In this document: piece after piece, positions 24,071 to 33,217 of the stretch
Layout of the letters: each line of letters begins with the position of its first letter
How positions within the stretch are numbered: position 1 is the stretch's first letter
Source: Streptomyces humidus
GTDB taxonomy: Bacteria > Actinomycetota > Actinomycetes > Streptomycetales > Streptomycetaceae
DNA: 55,963 nt
NCBI RefSeq assembly: GCF_014649655.1
Contig: NZ_BMTL01000048.1
Coordinates: 1 to 55,963, forward strand
Reading direction: 5' to 3'
Made by a program: the position numbers and the translations under genes
Notes under the pieces: generated by a model
The model's input: only the letters and a program-made list of their open reading frames with translations
Told to the model about the DNA's origin: nothing
Database searches by the model: none

Positions 24071-24409
24071 TCAGTAGCTGTTGAGAGCCGAATGCGCCCC
24101 GCCGTACTGGACGTCGATGCTCTTCATGGTGGCGAGCACCTCGTCATCGGTGTGCGACGAGAGCTTGCGGGTCTCGTTGATGTTCTCCAGGAACCAGGCC
24201 AGCAGCCCGCCGATGTGCCTGACCCGCTCGTTGATCTCGGTCTGCTTCGCGTTGAAGGCACCGGCGCCGACGCCCTTCCAGTGCGTCTCCATCGTGTCCA
24301 GAGTGCCCTGGAGGCTGCTGAGTTGGCTCTTGATGGACTCGTACCGCTCGACGATCTCCTTCTCGAGCTTGATTACCTGGCCGTCATTGAGTCGCTGCCC
24401 ATCTGCCAT
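24071..24409 (-). CDS. esxA: WXG100 family secreted protein EsxA
   Basis: The protein has 112 residues with W44-K45-G46 (METHWKGVGAGAFNAK) at the hairpin turn. It matches the Streptomyces EsxA type beginning MADGQ-L-D-Q-V. It is exported as homodimer or with EsxB through the ESX machine encoded around it. A helix-rich tail of about 25 residues follows the WXG core. GAAGGG precedes the ATG. It lies 66 bp downstream of a mycosin gene and may have its own promoter there. Confidence 0.93.
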   Translation of the reverse strand: MADGQRLNDGQVIKLEKEIVERYESIKSQLSSLQGTLDTMETHWKGVGAGAFNAKQTEINERVRHIGGLLAWFLENINETRKLSSHTDDEVLATMKSIDVQYGGAHSALNSY

Positions 24410-24451
24410 GTCGGGACGTCCCTTCGTGATATTCGCTGCTGATCAGGTCTT

Positions 24452-24479
24452 CTCATATCGTCGCCCAGTCGGCGGTCAG
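24452..24479 (-). promoter_or_regulatory. Possible esxA-esxB promoter
   Basis: On the minus strand CTGACC (24474-24479), 16-nt spacer, TATGAG (24452-24457). The -35 element overlaps the mycosin stop codon. Each hexamer matches the consensus at four of six positions, so support is modest. Confidence 0.3.
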
Positions 24480-25732
24480 GCGGCGCGCCTCCTGCGTACC
24501 ACCGCGAACACACCGCCGCCGATCGCCGCGACGAGGACTGCGCCGAGGATGCTGTACAACTGGGTGTCGTTCTCGGAGGAAGAGTTCGCGCTTGTTTCCA
24601 CCGCATTTTTCGGAGGCTGCGACGAAGTCGATGCGGAAGGAGCTGCTGAGGCCGATTCGTCGCCCGTGACGCCCGCGGCGTTTTCCTTCGCGAGGGGGTC
24701 CGTGTTTGCCGGCCCGGGGTTGAAATCGCTCTTCTCCAGCACCTTACGGGGGCGGATCAGCCCGTAGCCCAGATACGTGCTCGGGTTGTCCTTCGCCCAG
24801 TCGCGCCCGGCGGTGTCGATCAGGCTGGCGAGGACCTGATTGGCCGTCCACTTGGGGTGGGCGGACCAGATGAGGGCGGCGGAGGCGGACGCGATGGCTG
24901 CGGCTTGGCTGGTTCCCTTGCGAGTACAGTACGAATGAAAGGTCTTGTCGCACCAACCTGGTACGTCAAGTCCGGGAGAAGCCAGGTCAACGTAATTGCC
25001 GTGATCAGAGAACTTCGCGACGGTTCCGTTCTCGTCCGAGGCCGCCACGCCGACGACATAGGGGTATGCGGCTGGATAACCGATTTCGCCCTTATTCTCC
25101 CCGTTGTTGCCAACGGCAGCAAACATCAACTTACCCTTGGATTGGGCGTAATTGATCGCCGCCTCCTCCTCCGCATTGTCACCAGGACTGCCGTAGGACA
25201 TGTTGATGATTTTGGCGTCACTGTCAGCGGCGGCCCTGATCGCTTGCGCCGAACTCGCGGTCTTCTTCCTCTCAGCCTTGTCTTTGAGATCGTCGTACGC
25301 GATCCGGTACGGGACGATCTTCGCTCCGGGGGCAAGACCTTTCAGGTCGCCGTCAGCACCCGTACCAACGATCAGTTCCGCCATGGTCGTCCCGTGGCCC
25401 GTGTAGTCCTTTGTGGCGCCGTAGGCGACGGCTGCGGGAACCTCGTCGAGAAGTACCTGCCCCTTCAGAGAGGAAGTTGCAGGGTTGACGCCTGAGTCAA
25501 TGACAGCAACTTTGACTCCCTTGCCCGTACTCACTTTCCACATCTCGTCGGCTTTCATGGCCGACAGGTACCACTGTTGGGATTGCACGTCAGCTGCTGC
25601 CAAACTCGGAGCCAGACCAACCGAAAGAATGACCAAGGCACCGAGCGCTGAACAGACCGTGGAAGCCCGTCTCCTGTTTCGTCCCGCGAAAGCCGCGCTC
25701 CGCCCGACACGTCGGCTGATCCTTGCCACCAT
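24476..25732 (-). CDS. mycP: Mycosin-type S8 serine protease (ESX-associated), copy 2
   Basis: The protein has 418 residues. A signal peptide ends near AAA at residue 48; the subtilisin domain follows with Asp79 (VAVIDSG), His113 (TGHGT), the oxyanion Asn209/210 and Ser275 (GTSQAAA). A Ser/Ala/Pro-rich linker of about 45 residues leads to a C-terminal membrane anchor (LYSILGAVLVAAIGGGVFAVV) and RRRR. Mycosins are membrane-anchored subtilases that stabilise the ESX complex and process substrates. It directly follows the WXG/PPE-like gene, with a 27-bp gap. This is the second mycosin gene in the locus. The gene is noticeably less GC-rich than the other mycosin gene. Confidence 0.9.
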   Translation of the reverse strand: MVARISRRVGRSAAFAGRNRRRASTVCSALGALVILSVGLAPSLAAADVQSQQWYLSAMKADEMWKVSTGKGVKVAVIDSGVNPATSSLKGQVLLDEVPAAVAYGATKDYTGHGTTMAELIVGTGADGDLKGLAPGAKIVPYRIAYDDLKDKAERKKTASSAQAIRAAADSDAKIINMSYGSPGDNAEEEAAINYAQSKGKLMFAAVGNNGENKGEIGYPAAYPYVVGVAASDENGTVAKFSDHGNYVDLASPGLDVPGWCDKTFHSYCTRKGTSQAAAIASASAALIWSAHPKWTANQVLASLIDTAGRDWAKDNPSTYLGYGLIRPRKVLEKSDFNPGPANTDPLAKENAAGVTGDESASAAPSASTSSQPPKNAVETSANSSSENDTQLYSILGAVLVAAIGGGVFAVVRRRRAA

Positions 25733-25759
25733 GCTCTGTCTGCCCTCGCTCTTGTCCGG

Positions 25760-27454
25760 TCAGTCGGTCGCCGACGCGTCATCGCGCCGCTCTTCACGGC
25801 GCGAACGTTTCTTGTCTGAAACCTGGTTGCGCCCAGACCCGCGCGCTGCACCCGGGACGCCGGGGGTGTTTCCGTTGTTACTGCTTCCGGAGACTCGTCC
25901 CTTCGGCGTTCCGACCACACCGTCATGAATGCCGCCGGACCGGCGAGCCACCTGTGCTGCGGCCGGACCCGCCGTCGAACGCGGCACCCCGACCGCCCCA
26001 CGCTGCCCGGGCCTTTCGCCCGTTGCGCGCGACGTGGGTGCACCCTCACCACCGACGACCGTGCCGCGCGGCAACCTGGAACCGTTGGATCCGGGGGCGC
26101 CTCCGGTGACAGGCCTCCCGCCGACAACGCCATCGCCCGTACGTGCGGCACCAGTACGTCCAGCACCCAGACGTCCAGCGTTCTGTGCGCCCGCGCCGGT
26201 GACGGGACCTCGTGGGACACCGCCACTACGTCCCACCGCCTGCTCACTGGCCTTCGGTGCTCCGGCAACCACGCCTCGCCCCATGGGACCATTGGTGCGG
26301 CCGCTCGTCCTCCCCGTCCCAGCGGTACCACCCGTCGGGCCGGTTCCCGTACGCCCCGCTGCAGTGCCACCGGGCACACCGCCGACGCGCCCCTGCGCTG
26401 AGCTGGGAACTCTGCTTCCCGGTACGCCGCCGGACCCTGAGGCGCGTCCGGCCGGCCCTCGAAATGTGGGCGGAACGCCAGTGGGGGCAAAGGTAGGAAG
26501 CCCCGATGGCGTTGCGGTGGGACTTGTCGTCGAAGGCGGCACAACGGTCGTCGGCTTCGCGGAGTCCTGCAATGGCAAAGCGCTGACGCTGTCGATCTCC
26601 GTACCGATGGGGTGGTCCCGGCGGACATCCTCCAGCCCTCTCGCGGACGGCATAGAGGCATGTGACTGCGGCCGCTCGATGGAAGCACTGACCGAATGAT
26701 GACGCACACTGTTCGAGCCGTCCGCGCCAGCACCGTCAGGTGTCTGCCCCGGAGGAGGTTCTACCTCCATGCCACCGGTCGGCGCCGGCACCCCCACGCT
26801 GGGCATCTCCGGGAACACCGGTTCCTCCGCCAGTTCCATCATTCCGCTCGACACCGTGTAGAACGACGCCAGCCGGTACATCTGGTTGATGGCTTCCTGA
26901 CGGTGTTTCTCCGCCGTGACGGCCGCCATGTACTCCTCGTTGCCTGCCACCCGTTGGGGCGTCGGAATGTCGTCGACCTTCTTGGGGACGACGCGTCCGT
27001 CACGCGGCGGCATCGACTTGCGTACGGAGGCCAGGCCGGAGCTTGCCGCCAGGACCTGGGTGCCGACCTCGTCGGTGTAGCCGGCGAGCGCCAGGGCCGT
27101 GGTGGTCAGGTTCATGCCCCAGGTGTAGAAGGCGGTGTGGGCCTCGCCCTCCCAGTCGACCTCGCCCAGGTTGCGGCTGAGTTCGTCGGCGGCGTCGCTG
27201 ATGGCGTCCCGGGCGTCGACGAGGGCCTTGGCAGCGCTCTCCAGTGTCTCCGGGCTCGCCGACTCGACCATGTCGATCATGGTGTTGAGGTCGTAGCCCT
27301 CGAAGCTGGTGCTGCCGAAGCCACCGGGGCTGCCGGCCGGCGGGGGACTGACCACCGCGGCCTTGTTCACGGCGTCGTCCACGCCCGTGTTCTGCTGGGC
27401 GGCGTCCCGGCGTTCCGCCTGGTAGTGGTCCGGCTTCTTCTTGTCGCCGCTCAT
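25760..27454 (-). CDS. WXG/PPE-like protein with long Gly/Thr/Pro-rich tail
   Basis: The protein has 564 residues. Residues ~55-200 are helical with a W101-E102-G103 turn (VDWEGEAHTAFYTWG), resembling a WXG100 or PPE-like domain. From about residue 215 the protein is low-complexity: Pro, Ser, Thr, then about 250 residues rich in Gly, Val, Arg and Thr, ending in a basic SDKKRSRREER segment. No signal peptide is present. By position and fold it is probably an ESX substrate or an accessory factor. Its ATG overlaps the previous gene's stop codon (TGATG), implying coupled translation. No enzymatic domain is recognisable. Confidence 0.8.
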   Translation of the reverse strand: MSGDKKKPDHYQAERRDAAQQNTGVDDAVNKAAVVSPPPAGSPGGFGSTSFEGYDLNTMIDMVESASPETLESAAKALVDARDAISDAADELSRNLGEVDWEGEAHTAFYTWGMNLTTTALALAGYTDEVGTQVLAASSGLASVRKSMPPRDGRVVPKKVDDIPTPQRVAGNEEYMAAVTAEKHRQEAINQMYRLASFYTVSSGMMELAEEPVFPEMPSVGVPAPTGGMEVEPPPGQTPDGAGADGSNSVRHHSVSASIERPQSHASMPSARGLEDVRRDHPIGTEIDSVSALPLQDSAKPTTVVPPSTTSPTATPSGLPTFAPTGVPPTFRGPAGRASGSGGVPGSRVPSSAQGRVGGVPGGTAAGRTGTGPTGGTAGTGRTSGRTNGPMGRGVVAGAPKASEQAVGRSGGVPRGPVTGAGAQNAGRLGAGRTGAARTGDGVVGGRPVTGGAPGSNGSRLPRGTVVGGEGAPTSRATGERPGQRGAVGVPRSTAGPAAAQVARRSGGIHDGVVGTPKGRVSGSSNNGNTPGVPGAARGSGRNQVSDKKRSRREERRDDASATD

Positions 27455-27888
27455 CAGTACCCCGCGTCGGTGTGGTCGGCGTCGTTGGTCCGCTGGATCT
27501 GCTTGTTCAGCGTCTCCTCCCGGTCCCGGTTCACCTCGGTGCGGATCTCGTGGAACCGGTACCGGAGGTCCTCTTCGAGGTTGTCGAAGGTGACGTCCAC
27601 GCCGTGCACGGCGATCTGCATCGCCTCCAGCTGGAGACCCAGCGACTTGGAGAGCGCCGTGATGCGCTCATGCACACGCGCGTACTGGAGGTGAAGCGCC
27701 TTTGCCTCCGGGAAGTGCCCCGCGGCGAACGTGGCCTCCGACAGCTCGTGGTCCCCGACCTTCGCCGAGCCGCCCGCGGACTTCTCGAAGGCCGTGAGCA
27801 GGTCGTCCACCCGCTTCTTGAACGTCGAGAGCGCCATGTAGCCACGCCGAACGTCGGCGGCACCCCCACCCAGGTCCGCAGGAATCAC
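27454..27888 (-). CDS. Helical type VII secretion-associated protein
   Basis: The protein has 144 residues, starting at a GTG with GGGGAG 10 nt upstream; an internal ATG at 27837 is possible. It is almost wholly helical and soluble, with FKKRVDDLLTAFEKSAGG near the start and a long charged coiled coil RYRFHEIRTEVNRDREETLNKQI near the end. No WXG motif is seen. It is translationally coupled to the WXG/PPE-like gene, so the two proteins probably form a complex, like PE/PPE or WXG pairs. Function is otherwise unknown. Confidence 0.75.
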   Translation of the reverse strand: MIPADLGGGAADVRRGYMALSTFKKRVDDLLTAFEKSAGGSAKVGDHELSEATFAAGHFPEAKALHLQYARVHERITALSKSLGLQLEAMQIAVHGVDVTFDNLEEDLRYRFHEIRTEVNRDREETLNKQIQRTNDADHTDAGY

Positions 27889-28063
27889 AGCAGTCCATCT
27901 CCCCGTTTTCTGCTGCCCGTCCCGAGCAGCTCAACCGCGCCTTTCAAGTGTTCATGATTGCGACACGACCACTGTAGTGACTCCCACCGACAGTCCCAAC
28001 TGCACTGTGCAACAACCTTGCTGCCGATCTCAGCGCACGAGTGCGAGGCCGGCACGGGTCGCC

Positions 28064-29374
28064 CTATCGCGCCCCGGCGATCCGCCGCGCCCGCCTCCGT
28101 GCGTCCCTGACCGCCACCGCCGTGCCGCCGAGGCCCGCGACCAGGGCCGCGGCCGCCACCACCACGTAGGTGGCGAGGCGGGCGTTGCGCTCGTCGGGGG
28201 TCTCGCCGGTCCGGAACTTCGCGGGGGACGGCGCCTCGGCCTCGCCCGGGCCGCCTTGCGGGCTCGGGGACTCGACGGGCCGGTCGTCGTCCGTGAGGGC
28301 CTGGACCGGGTCGACGACGCCCCAGCCGACCAGGCGGTCGCGGCCCGCGATCGTGCGTTCCGCGGTCTGTTCGATCTGGGCGACGATCTCGCGTGCGGTC
28401 CAGTCCGGGTGCCGCGCCTTGAGCAGTGCCGCCACGCCCGCCACGTACGGTGCCGAGAAGCTCGTCCCGTTGTCGGAGCAGTGGCCGCCCCCGGGCACCG
28501 TGGAGACGATGTCGACGCCCGGGGCCGCCACGCCGACGAAGTCGCCGGACTGGGAGAAGGAGGCGCGCTCGTTGTTCCGGTCCGAGGCCGCGACGGCCAG
28601 GACGCCGGCGTAGGACGCGGGGTAGGTCTTCTTGACGTTGCCGCCGACGCCGTCGTTGCCCGCCGACGCCACGACCACGACGTTGCGGGCCAGCGCCTCG
28701 TCGACGGCCCGCTCCAGGTCGTCGGAGGGCCTGACCGCGTTGGACGTGTCCTGGGAGATGTTGATGACGCCGGCCCCGGCCTGTACGGCGTAACGGATCG
28801 CCCCGGCCAGCGACTTGGTGTCGCCGTGGCCCTCCGCGTCGTTCTGCTGGATCGGGATGACGGTCGCCTCGGGGGCCAGCCCCACGAAGCCGGTGCCGTC
28901 GAGGGGGCGGGCCGCGATGATGCCGGCGACCTTGGTGCCGTGGCCGACGGTGTCCGTCGTGCCGTTCTCGTCGCCCCGCTCGACGGGGTCGCCCCGGTCG
29001 TCCTTGAGGTTCTTCGGCAGGAGGTTGCGGCCGGCCTTGACGTCGACCGCTGCGGTGAGCTGCGGGTTCTTCACGTCCACGCCCGTGTCGATGACGGCCA
29101 CGCGGACGCCCTCGCCCTTGGAGCGGCTCCACAGTTCGTCGAGGAGGACGCGTTGCAGGGCCCAGGGGCGGCCGGGGTACGCGCCGTTGGGGAACGTGCA
29201 CCGGTCCGAGTAGGGCGGCTTGCCCGCCGCTGCAGCCGGGGGCGCGAGGACCGTGGCCGTCGTGAGAAATGTGGCGGCCGTGAGAAGGGTGGCGGCCGCG
29301 GCGAGCGTGATCCGCGGCGTCCCGGTCCGGCCTGGCGTCATGACCGCACGACGCGGCATCGGCGTACGCGGCAC
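28064..29374 (-). CDS. mycP: Mycosin-type S8 serine protease (ESX-associated), copy 1
   Basis: The protein has about 436 residues. I prefer the GTG at 29374, preceded by GGAAGGG; the GTG at 29389, directly after the eccB stop, is the alternative. Numbering from the longer start: signal peptide to about residue 55, Asp101 (VAVIDTG), His150 (VGHGT), oxyanion Asn245 and Ser310 (NGTSFSAP). Two cysteines near the mature N-terminus and before Ser310 may form the disulfide seen in mycosins. A C-terminal transmembrane helix (YVVVAAAALVAGLGGTAVAV) and basic tail anchor it. It is adjacent to eccB, the usual ESX arrangement, so it is likely the core machine mycosin. Confidence 0.92.
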   Translation of the reverse strand: MPRTPMPRRAVMTPGRTGTPRITLAAAATLLTAATFLTTATVLAPPAAAAGKPPYSDRCTFPNGAYPGRPWALQRVLLDELWSRSKGEGVRVAVIDTGVDVKNPQLTAAVDVKAGRNLLPKNLKDDRGDPVERGDENGTTDTVGHGTKVAGIIAARPLDGTGFVGLAPEATVIPIQQNDAEGHGDTKSLAGAIRYAVQAGAGVINISQDTSNAVRPSDDLERAVDEALARNVVVVASAGNDGVGGNVKKTYPASYAGVLAVAASDRNNERASFSQSGDFVGVAAPGVDIVSTVPGGGHCSDNGTSFSAPYVAGVAALLKARHPDWTAREIVAQIEQTAERTIAGRDRLVGWGVVDPVQALTDDDRPVESPSPQGGPGEAEAPSPAKFRTGETPDERNARLATYVVVAAAALVAGLGGTAVAVRDARRRARRIAGAR

Positions 29375-29389
29375 CGTCGTCCCTTCCAC

Positions 29390-30913
29390 TCAGGAGCCCT
29401 GGGGCTGGCGGGCCGCCGCCGTCGACAGACGTGGGCCGGTGGGCAGGAACTCCGACCAGGCGACCGGGATCGGCGCCGCGTCGACGTCCTTGTAACCCAG
29501 CAGAGTCTGGGCCTGCCTGGCCTCCTGCTGGAGCTGCTCACGCTTCTTCGCGGTCGTGCCGATGCCCGCGTCGTCCGTCGCGCTGTCGCCGTTGGACTGC
29601 AGGACGTACCGCAGGCCCGTGTCCGTGACGAGGAAGACCGGGCCGACCGTGGTCTCCCCGCCCTGGAACTGACGGTAGAGCTGACCGGAACCCGGCGTGA
29701 CGTAGGCGCTGGAGGAACCGGTCGGCAGCTTGGCCGGGAAGTCGGAGCCCGCCCAGGTGCTCAGGGTCGTGGCGCCCGACCGGGCGTCCACGCCGCGCAG
29801 GACGTTGCAGACCGTGCTGCGGCCGCCGGCGTCTCGCGACGCCTCGTTGACCGGCACGGGGTCCCCCGTGGGCCAGCGGTGCTCGGTGCCGAACGCCCGG
29901 CCCGGCACGATCGCGCCGGGACTGATCTCGCGGGCGTGACCGGCCTGACCGAGAGTCGCCAGTTCCTTGCTGAACAGCAGGAGTTGGGCGACGAAGGCGG
30001 ACACGGGAGCGACACGGTCGGCCAACACGACGTAGTGCTGCTGGGTGTTGTTGTCGAACGCCTTGAGGACCGTGCCGATCTTGTCGGCCGACCCGTCCAG
30101 TTGGCCCGGCGCGCCGGCGGTCGTGCCCGGCCGGCCGGGGATGTCCGGGAAGGTGATCGGGTCGCCCCGGTGCAGGGTCGCCAGCCATTGCGTGGACACC
30201 CGCTGGGGCTCCCGGCCGGACCCGACCACGGCCCGCAGCAGCAACTCGTCGCGCTTGTCGACCTGGTACGCCGTGCCGGCCGCGTCCACGACGTAGCGTG
30301 TGCCGGCCGGGTCCTCCACGTAGAGCAGCTGGCCGCCGTGCAGGCGGTTCGCGCCCTCGGTCGCGTCCTTCTCACGGGAGGCCAGGACCAGCGCGGCCCG
30401 CTGCACGGAGGCGCCGCCCGCGCCCGGCCGCTCGCAGACCGCCCAGCGCTTCGCGGTGCCCGCCTCGGAGGCCGGCGGCAGCCGGTCGGGTGCGTACGGG
30501 ATGCCGACGGTGACCCCGTGCGGGATCGTGCCGCTGTCCAGGACGGACTCCGAGACGGTCACCACCTCGCCCTGCCCCTCGTCGAGGAGGAGTCTGGCGG
30601 AGGCCATGTTCAGGACGGGGTGCAGCTGGACCTGCGTGCCGGTCTTCAGGACGACGTACCGGGTGGTCGACTTGCTCGCCACGATCACCTTGGCGTTGGG
30701 CACGTCCCAGCCCTTGGGGGCGGTCGGCTTGAACATGCCCCATGCCCCGAAGACGGCCATGACGACGACCCCGACGACGATGCCCGGCAGGATCGCTCGC
30801 AGCGGTCGTGGCGCGCCCTCCTCCGATCCGTCGGGCGAGGACTGCAGGAACGCCGCCAGCATCCGGCGCTTCGCGAAGGTGTAGGCGTTGAGCTGGTCCC
30901 GCCGAGATGCCAT
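29390..30913 (-). CDS. eccB: Type VII secretion protein EccB
   Basis: The protein has 507 residues from MASRRDQLNAYTFAKRRMLAAFLQ, the hallmark EccB N-terminus, with GGGGAG upstream. One transmembrane helix at about residues 43-62 (ILPGIVVGVVVMAVFGAWG) is followed by a large extracytoplasmic domain built of repeats (for example KGWDVPNAKVIV and TRYVVDAAGTAYQV). Cysteines in AVCERP and STVCNVL form the expected disulfide. EccB is a core subunit of the ESX membrane complex. It is divergent from eccE, with about 200 bp between the start codons. The mycosin gene follows directly. Confidence 0.95.
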   Translation of the reverse strand: MASRRDQLNAYTFAKRRMLAAFLQSSPDGSEEGAPRPLRAILPGIVVGVVVMAVFGAWGMFKPTAPKGWDVPNAKVIVASKSTTRYVVLKTGTQVQLHPVLNMASARLLLDEGQGEVVTVSESVLDSGTIPHGVTVGIPYAPDRLPPASEAGTAKRWAVCERPGAGGASVQRAALVLASREKDATEGANRLHGGQLLYVEDPAGTRYVVDAAGTAYQVDKRDELLLRAVVGSGREPQRVSTQWLATLHRGDPITFPDIPGRPGTTAGAPGQLDGSADKIGTVLKAFDNNTQQHYVVLADRVAPVSAFVAQLLLFSKELATLGQAGHAREISPGAIVPGRAFGTEHRWPTGDPVPVNEASRDAGGRSTVCNVLRGVDARSGATTLSTWAGSDFPAKLPTGSSSAYVTPGSGQLYRQFQGGETTVGPVFLVTDTGLRYVLQSNGDSATDDAGIGTTAKKREQLQQEARQAQTLLGYKDVDAAPIPVAWSEFLPTGPRLSTAAARQPQGS

Positions 30914-31116
30914 CTGTGCCCGTCTCTCCCCGTTTTCCGGCCGATCCGCGCGAGCCTCGGCACGGTGCCCCGGTACCCCGTCCTCGATGTCAGAGCGGCC
31001 ACCTACTATGCCTGGTGACCGAGGGGTCGTGCGGAGCGGGTAGGGTTCCCGGGCCGTCAAGTGCCCGGTGCGGTGCTGGAACACGGGGGAATCGTGAACG
31101 GAACGGGGATCTGGTG

Positions 31117-32430
31117 ATGGCTTCGGGAACAGGCGTGCGTTCCGCCGGCCGGTCACGGACCAGGAGCTCCTCGGCCGTCGGCCCGCTGCCGGCCGGGCGG
31201 CCGTCGGCTCCGGGCACGCTCCGGCTCAAGGCAGGCCCGGGGCGGGGCCGGTCATTCCGCCTGCAACGGCTCGTGCTGGTGGAGATCGCGGCCGCGGTCC
31301 TGCTCGTCGGCTGGGTGAGCGGTCCCGCGGCGCTGCCGGCGGCGGGGATCCTCGCCGTCGCGCTGGTGGCCCTCGCCTTCGTTCGTCGCCGGGGCCGCTC
31401 GCTGCCGGAGTGGCTCGCCACGGCACGGGAGTTGAAGGCCCGGCGGCGGCTTGCGGCCCGGCTGGAGATACCGCCCGGGACGGAACCGGGGTTCGGGCCG
31501 GCCGTGGAGTGCGATCCCGGGCTGCGGACCTGCGTGTACGGCGGTCGCGACCGGCGGCCCGTCGGGCTCGTGGGGGACGGGACCTTCGTCACGGCCGTGC
31601 TCCAGGTGGAGGCGGACGCTACGGCGTTGCGGGCGGAACGCGACAGACAGCCGCTGCCGCTCGCCCTGGTGCGGGACGCCCTCGAGGTGGACGGCATCCG
31701 TCTGGAGTCCGCGCAGATCGTGCTGCACACCCAGCCCGCGCCCGCGCTGCATCTGCCTCCGCAGTCCGTGGCCGTGGCCAACTACCAGCCGCTGCAGGAG
31801 CAGACCGGAGCCCCGGCGGTACGCATCACCTGGATCGCGCTGAAACTGGATCCGGAACGGTGCCCGGAGGCCGTGGCCGTCCGCGGGGGCGGTCTGATCG
31901 GGGCGCAGAGGTGCGCCGTGCGGGCGGCGGACCACCTCGCGAGCCGGCTGACCGGCGCCGGGTTTCGGGCGACCGTCCTGGACGAGGAGGAGCTGACGGC
32001 TGCCATCGCCACGTCGGCCTGTGCCAACCCGCTGGTGACGGCGGAGGCCGGGCGGACCGGGCAGGTGGGCCGGCGCACCGAGGAGACCGGCAGGAGCTGG
32101 CGGTGCGACAACCGGCGCCACACCACGTACTGGTTGCACCGGTGGCCCGCGTTGGGCGACGACGGCCCGTCCCTGCCGCAGTTCGTCGCCCTGGTCACGG
32201 CGGTGCCCGCCCTCGCCACCACGTTCAGTGTCGCCCTCGCGCGCGGTGACCGCCAGGAGGTCTCCCTGTCGGCACACGTCCGGGTGACGGGGCGCAGCGA
32301 CGACGAACTCGTGGCGGCCCGGCGGGCGTTGCAGGGTGCGGCCCGGCACACCGGTGCGGGGCTCGCCCGTCTCGACCGGGAGCAGGTGCCGGGCATGCTC
32401 GCGACGCTGCCCCTCGGAGGCGCCCGATGA
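31117..32430 (+). CDS. eccE: Type VII secretion protein EccE
   Basis: The protein has 437 residues from the ATG at 31117; a GTG one codon earlier is possible, with GGGGAT upstream of both. Two adjacent transmembrane helices lie at about residues 48-85 (LVLVEIAAAVLLVGWV and ILAVALVALAFV), then a basic RRRGRSLPEWL. The large soluble domain has TYWLHRWPALGD and LSAHVRVTGRSDDEL segments typical of EccE. EccE is the peripheral subunit of the ESX membrane complex. The stop overlaps the next gene's start (ATGA). Confidence 0.85.
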   Translation: MASGTGVRSAGRSRTRSSSAVGPLPAGRPSAPGTLRLKAGPGRGRSFRLQRLVLVEIAAAVLLVGWVSGPAALPAAGILAVALVALAFVRRRGRSLPEWLATARELKARRRLAARLEIPPGTEPGFGPAVECDPGLRTCVYGGRDRRPVGLVGDGTFVTAVLQVEADATALRAERDRQPLPLALVRDALEVDGIRLESAQIVLHTQPAPALHLPPQSVAVANYQPLQEQTGAPAVRITWIALKLDPERCPEAVAVRGGGLIGAQRCAVRAADHLASRLTGAGFRATVLDEEELTAAIATSACANPLVTAEAGRTGQVGRRTEETGRSWRCDNRRHTTYWLHRWPALGDDGPSLPQFVALVTAVPALATTFSVALARGDRQEVSLSAHVRVTGRSDDELVAARRALQGAARHTGAGLARLDREQVPGMLATLPLGGAR

Positions 32431-33203
32431 CGGCGACGACGGCGCACGGCGCCACCGCTTCCGACGAACCGGAGCCGTCCGCCCGACGGTCCGGACGCCG
32501 CTCGCCGCGCAGCGGATTCGGTCTGATCGGACCGCGGCACGGACGGCACTCGGTGTCGGTCGACCAACTGGCGGCGCTCGCACTGCCCATCGGGGACGAC
32601 GGCGTCGTCATCGGCGTCGACGCCGAGGGCCGGCCGGCCGTGCTGGGGCTCAACCGGCCCACGGCGTACGACGTCGTCCTGATCGGGGGGTTGTGGACGG
32701 CGCAGGTACTGGCGCTCAGGGCGGCGGCGACCGGTGCGCGGGTCGCCGTGGAGACGGGCCGTCCGCAGGCCTGGGCGCAGATGCTGCACGCGATGGGGGG
32801 CGGGCAGAACGGGCTGGCGGTGCACGAAGTCGGCCGGGTGCCTCCGCAGGGCGCTTCGGCGGGAACGCCGGTGCTGGTGGTGCGGGACTGCGGGATGCGC
32901 CCGCCGCGCGGACGCGTCGCCTCCGGGCCCTGGCAGGCCGTGCTGACACTGCTGCCGTATCTCAGCCCGGTCGCCCCGCGTCTGGTCCGGCAGGCCCGGC
33001 TGGTCGGCGTGCAGCGCATCTCGCCGGACGAAGCCGCGGAACTGGGCCGCGCGTTGACACTGTCGCAGGGGGACGTGGATGCCCTTCCCACCCTCGCCGA
33101 CGGCTTCACCCTGTGGTGCGGCGACCGTGACCGGCAGTACGTGATGACGCAACCCACGGATGCGGAGATCGGGTTGCTGGGCACGCCCCGTCGCATGGAC
33201 TGA
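32427..33203 (+). CDS. Type VII secretion-associated accessory protein, function unknown
   Basis: The protein has 258 residues, soluble, without signal peptide. The N-terminal 40 residues are Arg/Ser/Pro-rich and likely disordered; the remainder is an alternating strand/helix fold (VVIGVDAEGRPAVLGL, YDVVLIGGLWTAQVLALRAAATGARVAVET). That pattern suggests a degenerate P-loop or Rossmann-like domain, but I see no Walker motif. Overlap with eccE by ATGA indicates coupled expression and a role with the secretion machine. No firm family assignment. Confidence 0.75.
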   Translation: MTATTAHGATASDEPEPSARRSGRRSPRSGFGLIGPRHGRHSVSVDQLAALALPIGDDGVVIGVDAEGRPAVLGLNRPTAYDVVLIGGLWTAQVLALRAAATGARVAVETGRPQAWAQMLHAMGGGQNGLAVHEVGRVPPQGASAGTPVLVVRDCGMRPPRGRVASGPWQAVLTLLPYLSPVAPRLVRQARLVGVQRISPDEAAELGRALTLSQGDVDALPTLADGFTLWCGDRDRQYVMTQPTDAEIGLLGTPRRMD

Positions 33204-33217
33204 GTCGCATGGACTGA
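33190..33217 (+). repeat. 14-bp perfect tandem duplication at a stop codon
   Basis: GTCGCATGGACTGA occurs at 33190-33203 and again at 33204-33217. The first copy ends in the TGA stop of the eccE-linked gene and the second repeats an in-frame-like ATG-GAC-TGA just outside the gene. It looks like a recent slippage duplication. Confidence 0.85.
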
